Part shown: piece after piece, positions 17,118-24,868 of the stretch
How the letters are laid out: the number at the start of each line of letters is the position of its first letter
Numbering within the stretch: the first letter of the stretch is position 1
Source: CAWKEY01 sp963848675
GTDB lineage: Bacteria; Pseudomonadota; Gammaproteobacteria; Methylococcales; Methylomonadaceae
Length of the DNA: 64,000 nt
Assembly (NCBI GenBank): GCA_963848675.1
Contig: CAWKEY010000031.1
Coordinates: 1-64,000 of the forward strand
Direction: 5' to 3'
Position numbers and translations under genes: made by a program
Notes under the pieces: model-generated
Told to the model about the DNA's origin: nothing
The model's database searches: none
What the model saw: only the letters and a program-made list of their open reading frames with translations

Positions 17118-17807
17118 TTAGACCGTCTTTTTGCGCGCCACGAGAACGCCATCCCGGGTGGGATTGATGAAGGCATCAAAATCAGGGTCGGCAAAAATCA
17201 TCTGATTATGTTCCAGTATGGCTTCGGTCCAGCCCGGCACAATATCGACATAATTTTCCGCGGCCACACGGCCGTGCCAGAGCACGTTGTCGGCAATATA
17301 GAGTCCGCCGGGGCGGATGCGCTCTTTGGCCAATTTCCATACTTCGGGATAATCGCCTTTATCGACATCGTTGTAACAAATGTCGAACAAGTCTTCGGTT
17401 TGGGCAAATACATCCTGCGCAAAGCCGGTATGAAATTGAACTCTATCCCAAAAACCCACCGACGCGAGATAGTGCTGGGCTTTATCGCGGTTGACGGCAT
17501 CGCCATCCGTGCAAATGATTTCGCCTGTGGGGCCGGTCGCGCGCGCAAACCAGTACGCGGAATAACCATAGCCGCTGCCGAATTCAAATATGCGGCGGGC
17601 ATTGATGGACTTCGCCAGCGTTTCCAGAAATACGCCAACCAGACGGTCAACGATGGGGAAATTGTTTTTTCTGGCGTAAGCCTCCATCTCGGTCAGAACC
17701 GGATGATCGCTTTGCGTGACCAGACTGCGCATATAGGTTTCGATGGCCGGATTAACCGGAACGATAACGGTAGGATTGACGATGGTGGGTGATTGCATGT
17801 CGGCCAT
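17118..17807 (-). CDS. Class I SAM-dependent O-methyltransferase
   Basis: This belongs to the small O-methyltransferase family related to COMT and caffeoyl-CoA O-methyltransferases. The SAM-binding motif is RRIFEFGSGYGYSAYWFARA at about residues 72-91, followed by GEIICTDGD (acidic ribose-binding position) and FDICYNDVDKGDYPEVWK, the metal-binding Asp segment, then GGLYIADNVLWHGRVA. A GAGGAG ribosome-binding site precedes the ATG. At 229 residues the length is typical. The likely role is methylation of a catechol-like or other small hydroxyl substrate; the exact substrate is unknown. Confidence 0.88.
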   Translation of the reverse strand: MADMQSPTIVNPTVIVPVNPAIETYMRSLVTQSDHPVLTEMEAYARKNNFPIVDRLVGVFLETLAKSINARRIFEFGSGYGYSAYWFARATGPTGEIICTDGDAVNRDKAQHYLASVGFWDRVQFHTGFAQDVFAQTEDLFDICYNDVDKGDYPEVWKLAKERIRPGGLYIADNVLWHGRVAAENYVDIVPGWTEAILEHNQMIFADPDFDAFINPTRDGVLVARKKTV

Positions 17808-17960
17808 GATCGGCTCCTCGCGGTGAAATGGACTGCTTAAAGTAGCGTTGTAAAGGATTTTATCTTACTCTGTTTTCAGGCGCTGGGTATCGGCTGATGG
17901 TGTTGACGCCGAGGATTTCTGCGCGGGTCGAAGTATCGATTTTAACCCGGATGATGTACC

Positions 17961-18815
17961 GTGAATAATAAAGACATTGCTGACAAGTTACGCGAAATTG
18001 CCGATTTGCTGCAAGAGCAAGGCGCCAATCCCTTTCGCGCCAATGCTTACCGGCGCGCGGCCAAAACAATCGAGGGCCTGAAACAGCCGCTGGCGGATCT
18101 CATCGAGAATGAGGGTTTTTCCGGGCTGACGGAGTTGCCGGGCATCGGCGTGGGCATTGCGCGCTCGATTGTCGAGTATCTGCGCACGGGGCGCATGAGC
18201 CGGCTTCAGAGCTTACAGGGCGGGCATGATCCGATTGAATTGTTGGAGCAGATTCCAGGCATTGGGCCCACGCTGGCGCATCGGCTCATAGAGCTGTTGC
18301 ACATCGATACCCTGGAATCGCTGGAATTGGCCGCGCATAACGGCCGCCTGGCGCAGGTGCCGGGCTTTAGTCAAAAAAAGATTGAACTGGTGCAGCTCTG
18401 GCTGGCGCATGTCCTGGGCTATCGGCGTTCTGCAACAAGCGCACCCATGCCTATTGAAGAGCCGCCGGTCAGTTTATTGCTGCAAATCGATTTTCTGTAT
18501 CGCAAAAAAGCCCAGGCCGGGGAATTGCCCAAAATTGCGCCCAAACGTTTTAATCCGGCGGGTGAGGCATGGCTGCCGGTCTTGCATATTACGCGAAAAG
18601 GCTGGCATTTTACGGCCCTGTATTCCAATACCGCGCGCGCCCATCAGCTGGATCGCGTTATGGATTGGGTGGTGATGTTTTTTTACGATGACCAGCATCA
18701 TGAAGGCCAGCATACCGTGGTTACCGAGACTAAAGGCACACTTGAGGGCAAGCGCGTGGTGCGCGGGCGTGAGCAAGAATGTCGTGAGCTGTTACTGGCT
18801 CGCCAGCCGGGATAA
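17961..18815 (+). CDS. HhH protein resembling the N-terminus of family X DNA polymerase
   Basis: Residues 1-55 match the 8-kDa domain of Pol beta/Pol X (ADKLREIADLLQEQGANPFR, AYRRAAKTI). Two helix-hairpin-helix motifs follow at about 58-70 (LTELPGIGVGIARSI) and 96-110 (LEQIPGIGPTLAHRL), with a third-like element near 130 (LAQVPGFSQKKIEL). The nucleotidyltransferase palm is absent. Residues 165-284 form another domain (PAGEAWLPVLHITRKGWHFT, FFYDDQHHEGQHTVVTETKG), seen in free-standing bacterial proteins of this type. A DNA-binding or repair-lyase role is plausible but inferred. The start is a GTG with a GGATGATG stretch upstream. It ends convergently and overlaps the peptidase gene by 24 bases. 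Confidence 0.75.
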   Translation: MNNKDIADKLREIADLLQEQGANPFRANAYRRAAKTIEGLKQPLADLIENEGFSGLTELPGIGVGIARSIVEYLRTGRMSRLQSLQGGHDPIELLEQIPGIGPTLAHRLIELLHIDTLESLELAAHNGRLAQVPGFSQKKIELVQLWLAHVLGYRRSATSAPMPIEEPPVSLLLQIDFLYRKKAQAGELPKIAPKRFNPAGEAWLPVLHITRKGWHFTALYSNTARAHQLDRVMDWVVMFFYDDQHHEGQHTVVTETKGTLEGKRVVRGREQECRELLLARQPG

Positions 18816-19661
18816 CATCAAAAACAGGCCGTTGGTCATTTCTGCAAACGGCACATAATTGAGCCTGTCCGGCGTATCCTGAGCCGTATGGTAATAGGGG
18901 TAGCGATAAAAAGCGGTATCTGTCACCATGAAAGCCTTATAACCGTGCCGCCAAAACGCCAGATGATCACTCCAGGACACGCCCGGCACAATCGCCAGCG
19001 TGGCTATGGATTCAATCGGAAAATCAGTCACCGCGGCAAAGGTCTTGGCGCAATGCCGCATGACACCCCGGGAACGCAAGTTGGACACAAAGCTAATAAA
19101 GTTGCCGGTATCGGGATAAAAATACTTCAGCACAGGCGGATAGGCTTGACTGCCGTGTTGATTCCGGTAGCAGCCAATAGTCTCCAGCGAGATCATGAAA
19201 CGTATGTTGTCCCGCCGTTGCCTGGCGGCCTGGGCATAGACCATGCTGCCCATGCTGCGCCAGTAGAAAAAAGGCGGTTCTTCATTCACAAAAGCGACAA
19301 AGCGGAGACTGGTTGCAGGCGGCGCTGCCTTGAACAGATGAGACAGTTCCAGCAGCGCCGCCACGCCGCTGCCATTATCATTTGCGCCTGGGCTGCCCAA
19401 AACCGAATCATAATGCGCGCCGATCAGAATAACATCGTCGTTACCGCTGGTGCCCGTGCAGTTGATTTCAAGATTGGCGCATGCAACGCCTTGTACGGTA
19501 TAGGTCTGTCTATGGACGACATAGCCTTGCTGCTGCCATTCTTTTGTAATATAGGCCTCCGCGGCATGCAGCGCATCCGGATGAAAAATATTGTGCTCAC
19601 CGATAGTACCGGCCAGTTCATAGACATGGGTTCGCAAGCGCTGTGTGGAAATTTCGTTCAT
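18792..19661 (-). CDS. M28-family metallopeptidase (aminopeptidase type)
   Basis: The family hydrolyses peptides using two zinc ions. All ligands are visible: GAHYDSV (His), GANDNGSG (bridging Asp), NEEPPFF (catalytic Glu and ligand Glu), ISLETIG (Glu/Asp ligand position) and YYHTAQDT near the C-terminus (His). At 289 residues it is a single-domain member. No signal peptide is visible, so it is probably cytoplasmic or exported by another route. The gene converges with the HhH gene; their 3' ends overlap by 24 bases. Confidence 0.88.
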   Translation of the reverse strand: MNEISTQRLRTHVYELAGTIGEHNIFHPDALHAAEAYITKEWQQQGYVVHRQTYTVQGVACANLEINCTGTSGNDDVILIGAHYDSVLGSPGANDNGSGVAALLELSHLFKAAPPATSLRFVAFVNEEPPFFYWRSMGSMVYAQAARQRRDNIRFMISLETIGCYRNQHGSQAYPPVLKYFYPDTGNFISFVSNLRSRGVMRHCAKTFAAVTDFPIESIATLAIVPGVSWSDHLAFWRHGYKAFMVTDTAFYRYPYYHTAQDTPDRLNYVPFAEMTNGLFLMLSRLASQ

Positions 19662-19742
19662 GACATTACGACAGCAAAATGAACAATCCGTTTCAAAGCA
19701 GCGGTGGCAAAATTCCAGCCCGAAGCGTCAAGCCGATCATGC

Positions 19743-19774
19743 TTCGACAAGCTCGGCACGAACGGCTTGTCGAA
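19743..19774. repeat. REP-like palindrome
   Basis: TTCGACAAGC (19743-19752) pairs perfectly with GCTTGTCGAA (19765-19774). This kind of extragenic palindrome is widely scattered in gammaproteobacterial genomes. A RayT-type transposase fragment is present at 36.1 kb. Confidence 0.65.
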
Positions 19775-19885
19775 CACAATGGCGATTTCGGGAAGTTATT
19801 GCGTTATCCTGGCTGTCTGTTCCGTTGTAAGCTATGTCACTGCTGTTGATACCCAACTGTTAAAACAAAAGATACGAGGCCTCTC

Positions 19886-20929
19886 ATGACTACCACTATC
19901 GAAATCAGCGAATCGGTCCGCCATTACTATGGTCAGGTTCTGCAATCCAGCAACGACCTGAAAACCAGCGCCTGTTGCAGCATCGACGCCATGCCCGGCT
20001 ATTTAAAAGCCTTGCTGGCCGGACTGCATCCTGAAGTGCTGGAACGTTTTTACGGTTGCGGTTCGCCATTGCCGCCGGCTCTGGAAGACAAGACCGTGCT
20101 TGATCTGGGCTGTGGCACTGGCCGCGACTGCTATCTGCTGTCGAAACTGGTCGGCCCGAGCGGGCGGGTGATCGGTGTGGATATGACGCCGGAACAACTC
20201 GAAATCGCCGTGCGTCATCGCGACTGGCACGCCGAGCGCTTTGGATATGCCAATGTCGATTTTCTGCACGGCCATATCGAAAACTTGGCCACGGTGGGCA
20301 TTGCTGACAACAGCATCGACGTGGTGGTTTCCAATTGCGTGATCAACCTGTCGCCAGAAAAGCCCCGCGTGCTGGCGGAAATCTTCCGGGTGCTGAAGCC
20401 GGGCGGCGAACTGTATTTTTCCGATGTGTTTGCCGACCGCCGCATACCGGCCGAACTGAGCCAGGACCCGGTGCTGCTGGGCGAATGCCTGGGCGGCGCC
20501 TTGTATTGGGAAGACTTCCGGCGCATCTTGCAGGATCTGGGCTGCCCGGACGTGCGCGCCGTCAAGCAAAATGCGATCAGCCTCGACGACCCCGAAGTGT
20601 TTGCCAAAATCGGCATGGTCAAGTTCAACTCGGTGACCGTGCGCGCCTTCAAAATGCCACTGGAAGACCGCTGCGAAGACTTCGGCCAAGTGGCCATGTA
20701 CTTGGGCAGCATCGATCAACACCCGCACAGCTTCGACCTGGACGACCATCATCATTTCGAAACCGGCCGGCCGCTGAGGGTCTGCGGCAATACCGCCGAC
20801 ATGCTGGCCGGCAGCCGCTATGGCGATCACTTTCAGGTCTTGGGCGATAAATCCCGCCACTTCGGTTTGTTCGACTGCGCACCAGGACCAGGGAACGAAA
20901 CCTCCAAGGCGGACGGCGCATGCTGCTGA
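19886..20929 (+). CDS. arsM: Arsenite S-adenosylmethionine methyltransferase
   Basis: ArsM methylates As(III) stepwise from SAM, with thiol reductant, giving methylated and volatile arsines in the cytoplasm. The Rossmann core has KTVLDLGCGTGRDCYLLSKL near residue 70, GVDMTPEQL, then VVVSNCVINLSPEKPRVL, with the conserved Cys after the VSN. Other cysteines fit arsenic ligands: KTSACCS near residue 30 and the LFDCAPG segment near the end. The 347-residue length and C-terminal extension fit the family. A GAGG site precedes the ATG. A small Cys-rich protein common in arsenic loci follows 77 bases downstream. No arsR or arsenite efflux gene is seen nearby. Confidence 0.9.
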   Translation: MTTTIEISESVRHYYGQVLQSSNDLKTSACCSIDAMPGYLKALLAGLHPEVLERFYGCGSPLPPALEDKTVLDLGCGTGRDCYLLSKLVGPSGRVIGVDMTPEQLEIAVRHRDWHAERFGYANVDFLHGHIENLATVGIADNSIDVVVSNCVINLSPEKPRVLAEIFRVLKPGGELYFSDVFADRRIPAELSQDPVLLGECLGGALYWEDFRRILQDLGCPDVRAVKQNAISLDDPEVFAKIGMVKFNSVTVRAFKMPLEDRCEDFGQVAMYLGSIDQHPHSFDLDDHHHFETGRPLRVCGNTADMLAGSRYGDHFQVLGDKSRHFGLFDCAPGPGNETSKADGACC

Positions 20930-21005
20930 AGAGCAGGACAAAAGCTCCTGAGTAGTTAACCGATGCAAAATCGCTCGGCTAAAAAATCATAATGCGAGCG
21001 CATAA

Positions 21006-21236
21006 ATGATGAACCAGGTTATTTTGGAATCCACTCTGACCTGTCCAGTGTGCGGCTATGGTAAAACCGAAACCATGCCCAGCGATGCCTGTCAGTGGTT
21101 CTACGAATGCCAGGGCTGTCATGCCCTGTTAAAACCCAAGCCCGGTGATTGCTGCGTGTTCTGCTCCTATGGCAGTGTCGCCTGTCCGCCGGTTCAGTTG
21201 CACGGCAAACAGCCGGGGTGTTGTGGATCAGAATAA
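21006..21236 (+). CDS. Small Cys-rich zinc-ribbon protein (GDCCVFCSYG family)
   Basis: This 76-residue protein has a TCPVCGYG pair, ECQGCHALL, GDCCVFCSYGSVACPP and a final GCC. The GDCCVFCSYG block is a strongly conserved signature of a family often encoded beside arsenic or mercury resistance genes. The clustered cysteines could bind Zn2+, As(III) or Hg2+. Two adjacent ATGs (21006 and 21009) are possible starts; no strong ribosome-binding site is seen for either. Its position after arsM suggests a metalloid-linked role, which is inference. Confidence 0.8.
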   Translation: MMNQVILESTLTCPVCGYGKTETMPSDACQWFYECQGCHALLKPKPGDCCVFCSYGSVACPPVQLHGKQPGCCGSE

Positions 21237-21398
21237 CGGTATAGAGTAATTAAGTACGAATAACATCTGCCAAGCCCGCCAGAAGATGATTCCAGGGCCG
21301 GTCTGCTTACAAATTTTGAAGCTCTTTTTGGGTAAATCTGGTAAATTTTCCTCTCCGTTTTCTTCTAGCACAATCATCGTTACACCAGGGAAGTCGTC

Positions 21399-21932
21399 AT
21401 GCGAGCATTAAATAAACAATTTACACACAATCTGGCTTTGTTGCTTTTTAGCAGCGTGTTTTCCGCCATGCCAGCAATGGCAGCGACAGACCTCGAATCT
21501 CAAGAGGGTTTCGTCAGAGCGATTGCAAAGAGCCACCAGAAAGAAGCCGATCACTCCGCACATGAAAACCCTCCCGATAAAAGTCTGGTGTTTCATGGTG
21601 TTTTTTACGGCTTTCTCCCTTGCAACGATTGCACGGGGATTAAAACGACGCTGTCTTTAAAACAAAAACACAATTATTTGTTGGTGACGCAATACGCAAG
21701 AGAGTCTTCAAGGGAGTTTTATGAAAAAGGAAAATACAGCTGGAATGATGAAAATCACACCGTTGTTTTAACCCCAAGCAAGGGAGGGACAAGCACACGG
21801 CGCTATCATATTGAGAATGAAGGAACGCTCATTCAGCTTAATGATGACGGTACACGCATGACCAATGAGGCGGAGCGCTATGTTTTGCAAAGAAGCGATA
21901 CCGTAAAATCGCGAGAGGTACATATTCACTAA
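21399..21932 (+). CDS. NlpE N-terminal-domain envelope protein
   Basis: The N-terminus is a signal peptide ending SAMPAMAA near residue 29. The motif FHGVFYGFLPCNDCTGIKTT near residues 65-84 is the hallmark of the NlpE N-terminal domain (CxxC; a copper-stress and adhesion sensor in Enterobacteria), followed by LSLKQKHNYLLVTQYA and the strand pattern of that barrel. There is no lipobox Cys, so it would be a soluble periplasmic protein rather than a lipoprotein. The ATG has an AGGGAAG site. It lies between the arsenic genes and an arylsulfatase. Confidence 0.75.
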   Translation: MRALNKQFTHNLALLLFSSVFSAMPAMAATDLESQEGFVRAIAKSHQKEADHSAHENPPDKSLVFHGVFYGFLPCNDCTGIKTTLSLKQKHNYLLVTQYARESSREFYEKGKYSWNDENHTVVLTPSKGGTSTRRYHIENEGTLIQLNDDGTRMTNEAERYVLQRSDTVKSREVHIH

Positions 21933-22071
21933 AACATATCGTAACTATTTAGCCTGGCAAGCAGTGGCATTTGGAGCCGACTTCAATTGGCAAGATTTAC
22001 TGTGGGAGCGAAATGCTAAATAGTTACAAAAAATCTTTTTCCAAACCCAGCATAACAAAAGGAGATTTATC

Positions 22072-23655
22072 ATGATTTCAATCCTCCGCCTTTACCGCCC
22101 GGCGGTGCGTGCGCTTTTCGCGCTGGCCGTCTGCATTCCGGCACTATCCGCGCAGGCCGAAGACAAAAAACCCAACATCGTGATTATTTGGGGAGACGAC
22201 ATCGGTCAGTCCAATGTCAGCGCGTATACCAAAGGGATGATGGGCTACAAAACCCCCAACATCGACCGCGTCGCCAATGAAGGCGTGATTTTTACCGATT
22301 ATTATGCCGAGCAAAGTTGTACCGCTGGACGCTCGGCATTTATCACCGGTCAGAACGTGTTTCGCACGGGTCTGAGTAAAGTGGGGCTGCCCGGTGCCGA
22401 TTTGGGCCTCAAAAAAGAAGATGTGACCATCGCCGAATTACTGAAGGCGCAAGGTTATGCCACCGGCCAATTCGGTAAGAATCACTTGGGCGATAAAGAC
22501 GAGTTTCTGCCTACCGCGCATGGTTTCGACGAGTTTTACGGCAATCTGTATCATTTGAACGCTGAAGAAGAACCTGAGTTGCCGGACTACCCCAAAGAAG
22601 CCGATTTCCCAGACTTCCGCAAGAAATTCGGCCCGCGCGGCGTGCTGCACAGTTTCGCCAATCCTGACGGTACTCAAAAAATAGAAGACACCGGCCCGCT
22701 GACCAAAAAGCGTATGGAAACAATCGATGATGATGTTGCCAGTCGTGCTGCTGAATTTATCGAGAAGCAAGTCAAAGCGGGCAAACCGGTGTTCGCCTGG
22801 GTCAATTTCACGCATATGCACTTCCGCACCCATACCAAGCCGGAAAGCATTGGTCAGGCAGGACGCTGGCAAAGCCCGTATCACGATGCCATGATCGATC
22901 ATGACAAAAACGTCGGTACGGTACTTGATAAAATCGACCAGCTCGGTATTGCCGACAATACCATCGTCATGTACAGCACTGACAACGGTCCACACATGAA
23001 TTCTTGGCCAGATGCGGGCATGACACCGTTCCGCAGCGAAAAGAATACCAACTGGGAAGGCGCTTACCGCGTTCCCGCGATGGTTCGCTGGCCAGGTCAT
23101 ATCAAACCTAATACCGTATCTAATGACATCGTTTCACATCTGGATTGGGCGCCTACCTTGTTAGCTGCCGCGGGTGTGCCTGATGTTAAGGAAAAACTGC
23201 TGAAAGGCTATGTCGCTAATGGGAAAAAGTACAAAGTTCATTTGGATGGTTACAACCAGCTTCCTTACCTGACAGGGCAGCAGCCTAAGAGTGCGCGTGA
23301 AGAATTCTTCTATTTCTCCGATGACGGCGATTTGACGGGCTTGCGTTACGACAACTGGAAAGTGGTATTTGCTCAACAACGTGATCAGGGTACCTTAGCT
23401 TTATGGGGCGAACCGTTCGTAAAAACTCGTATTCCTTGGCTTTACAATCTGCGTACCGACCCTTACGAAAAAGCGACCATCACCTCCAACACCTATTGGG
23501 ATTGGTATCTGGATCATGTGTTCCTGCTAACGCCAGCGCAAAAGCATGTCGGTCAGTTCCTAGCAACCTTTAAAGAATTTCCGCCACGTCAAAAGGCAGC
23601 CAGTTTCAGCATCGACCAAGTGTTGGAGCTTTTGCAAACACCACCCAACAAATAA
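22072..23655 (+). CDS. Periplasmic arylsulfatase
   Basis: It hydrolyses sulfate esters. After a signal peptide (ALSAQAEDKKPN cleavage region near residue 28) comes PNIVIIWGDDIGQSN with the metal-binding Asp pair. The active-site motif is CTAGRSAFITG near residue 83, whose Cys must be oxidised to formylglycine. The motif has Ala where the classic CxPSR motif has Pro, a variant common in bacterial arylsulfatases. GQFGKNHLGD and YSTDNGPHMNSWPD supply further metal and substrate ligands. At 527 residues it has full length. It has an AAAGGAG site. No formylglycine-generating enzyme is encoded nearby, so activation depends on another locus. Confidence 0.92.
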   Translation: MISILRLYRPAVRALFALAVCIPALSAQAEDKKPNIVIIWGDDIGQSNVSAYTKGMMGYKTPNIDRVANEGVIFTDYYAEQSCTAGRSAFITGQNVFRTGLSKVGLPGADLGLKKEDVTIAELLKAQGYATGQFGKNHLGDKDEFLPTAHGFDEFYGNLYHLNAEEEPELPDYPKEADFPDFRKKFGPRGVLHSFANPDGTQKIEDTGPLTKKRMETIDDDVASRAAEFIEKQVKAGKPVFAWVNFTHMHFRTHTKPESIGQAGRWQSPYHDAMIDHDKNVGTVLDKIDQLGIADNTIVMYSTDNGPHMNSWPDAGMTPFRSEKNTNWEGAYRVPAMVRWPGHIKPNTVSNDIVSHLDWAPTLLAAAGVPDVKEKLLKGYVANGKKYKVHLDGYNQLPYLTGQQPKSAREEFFYFSDDGDLTGLRYDNWKVVFAQQRDQGTLALWGEPFVKTRIPWLYNLRTDPYEKATITSNTYWDWYLDHVFLLTPAQKHVGQFLATFKEFPPRQKAASFSIDQVLELLQTPPNK

Positions 23656-23824
23656 ACGCTGTTCGATCTACTAATGGTGACCGCGGGTCTTTTGGCGGTC
23701 ACCATTATGGCTCTAATGTTTCCTTTGAGCGGACGAAAGCCCGTTTCTACTGTGGTTTTATCAGGCTCAATGCAATGTGAGCGTATTCAAAATTATCCCA
23801 ATTCTTTTAAATGTGGAGGCTTTC

Positions 23825-24223
23825 ATGCCATTCAAAATGACAGCATTTGTTTACTGGTCGGGCTTTTATAACGCCGGACTGGCCCTGTTCCTGCTTTTTC
23901 CGCCGCTCTACCTTGCATTCGGTCTTAACATTCCCGCGCCTTTGTGGGGCTGGTTGCTGGCCGGATTTCTTGGTTTTACTAGCGCGGTTTTGATTCTGGC
24001 TTCCCGCGACCTTCGTCGCCGCGCTTCTTTCGTTTATTGGGAATCGATACTCCGCTACGCCGCTGCCCTATTGTTGATCCCCGCGGGTCTTTTCGGAGAT
24101 TTGGGCTTGATTGCCGTACCCTTGGGCTTAGGTGATCTTGCGATAGGACTGGTGTACATGATTGGTCTACCCAAAGAATTGGCACGCTCCCATCGCGCCT
24201 TGCTTTGTGACCATCTTGACTGA
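23825..24223 (+). CDS. Four-helix membrane protein
   Basis: I do not recognise a named family. The start at 23825 follows GGAGG at a good distance; the open frame reaches 16 codons further upstream without support. Hydrophobic segments span about residues 8-30, 38-58, 70-92 and 95-118, giving four predicted helices (YWSGFYNAGLALFLLFPPLY, WLLAGFLGFTSAVLILA). It is followed 36 bases downstream by another small membrane gene and may form a unit with it. Confidence 0.65.
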   Translation: MPFKMTAFVYWSGFYNAGLALFLLFPPLYLAFGLNIPAPLWGWLLAGFLGFTSAVLILASRDLRRRASFVYWESILRYAAALLLIPAGLFGDLGLIAVPLGLGDLAIGLVYMIGLPKELARSHRALLCDHLD

Positions 24224-24258
24224 ACCCATTGAGCAAAAAACCATAAGGACAACTCAAA

Positions 24259-24766
24259 ATGAAACTATTCGAAAAAGTGAAGCGCGAGTTCCTTCTCATT
24301 CTGCCGCCAACGATCTTTTTTTTTCTTCGCCTTCACTCTGCTTTTAATTACCCGGCGTTTGATGCTCCGCGAATACGGGCTTCCTCTCACCGGATTCGGT
24401 GTGGCGGCCATAGGCGCTCTTCTGGTCGGGCAGGTTGTCCTAATTGTTGACAACCTGCCTTTAATGAATAAATTTCCTGATAAACCTCTGCTCTATAACA
24501 TTGCCTGGAAAAGCAGCATTTATTTCCTGGCAACGTTTCTTGTCCGCTATTTCGAACATGTCTTTTCGTTTCTTCGAGAATTTGGGGCGTTCATGGAAGC
24601 CAACCGGCATTTGCTGGCGGAAATTATCTGGCCCCATTTCTGGTTAATCCAGATGTGGCTAGCGGTATTGTTCTTCTTTTATTGCTCCCTGCGGGAACTG
24701 GTGCGTGTCATCGGCAGAGAGCAAGTCATCCGCATGTTTCTCGGCGGAAAAGCCAGCCAAGGCTAA
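24259..24766 (+). pseudogene. Membrane protein split by a shift in a T-run
   Basis: The start MKLFEKVKREFLLILPPTIF at 24259 leads into a run of nine T residues at about 24317-24325. Beyond it the sense moves to another frame that continues FAFTLLLITRRLMLREYGLP and LTGFGVAAIGALLVGQVVLI to the stop at 24766. Together they give about 170 residues with three or more membrane helices. The 24359 ATG alone would make a shorter protein lacking the first helix. The one-base shift lies in a homopolymer, so sequencing error, phase variation or decay are all possible. The family is not recognised. Confidence 0.6.
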
Positions 24767-24868
24767 ACCCGACAATGCCGATTGAAAAACGGATAGAACA
24801 ATAGAATATCCTAAACCGCAAGAATTTCCGAAGCGGCAAAATTTAATGGCGTAGGAAGAGAGGGGAGA

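Noticed and set aside
20003..20968. 321-codon open frame antisense to arsM
   Set aside because: It mirrors arsM, shows repeated Val/Ala/His composition and no recognisable domain.
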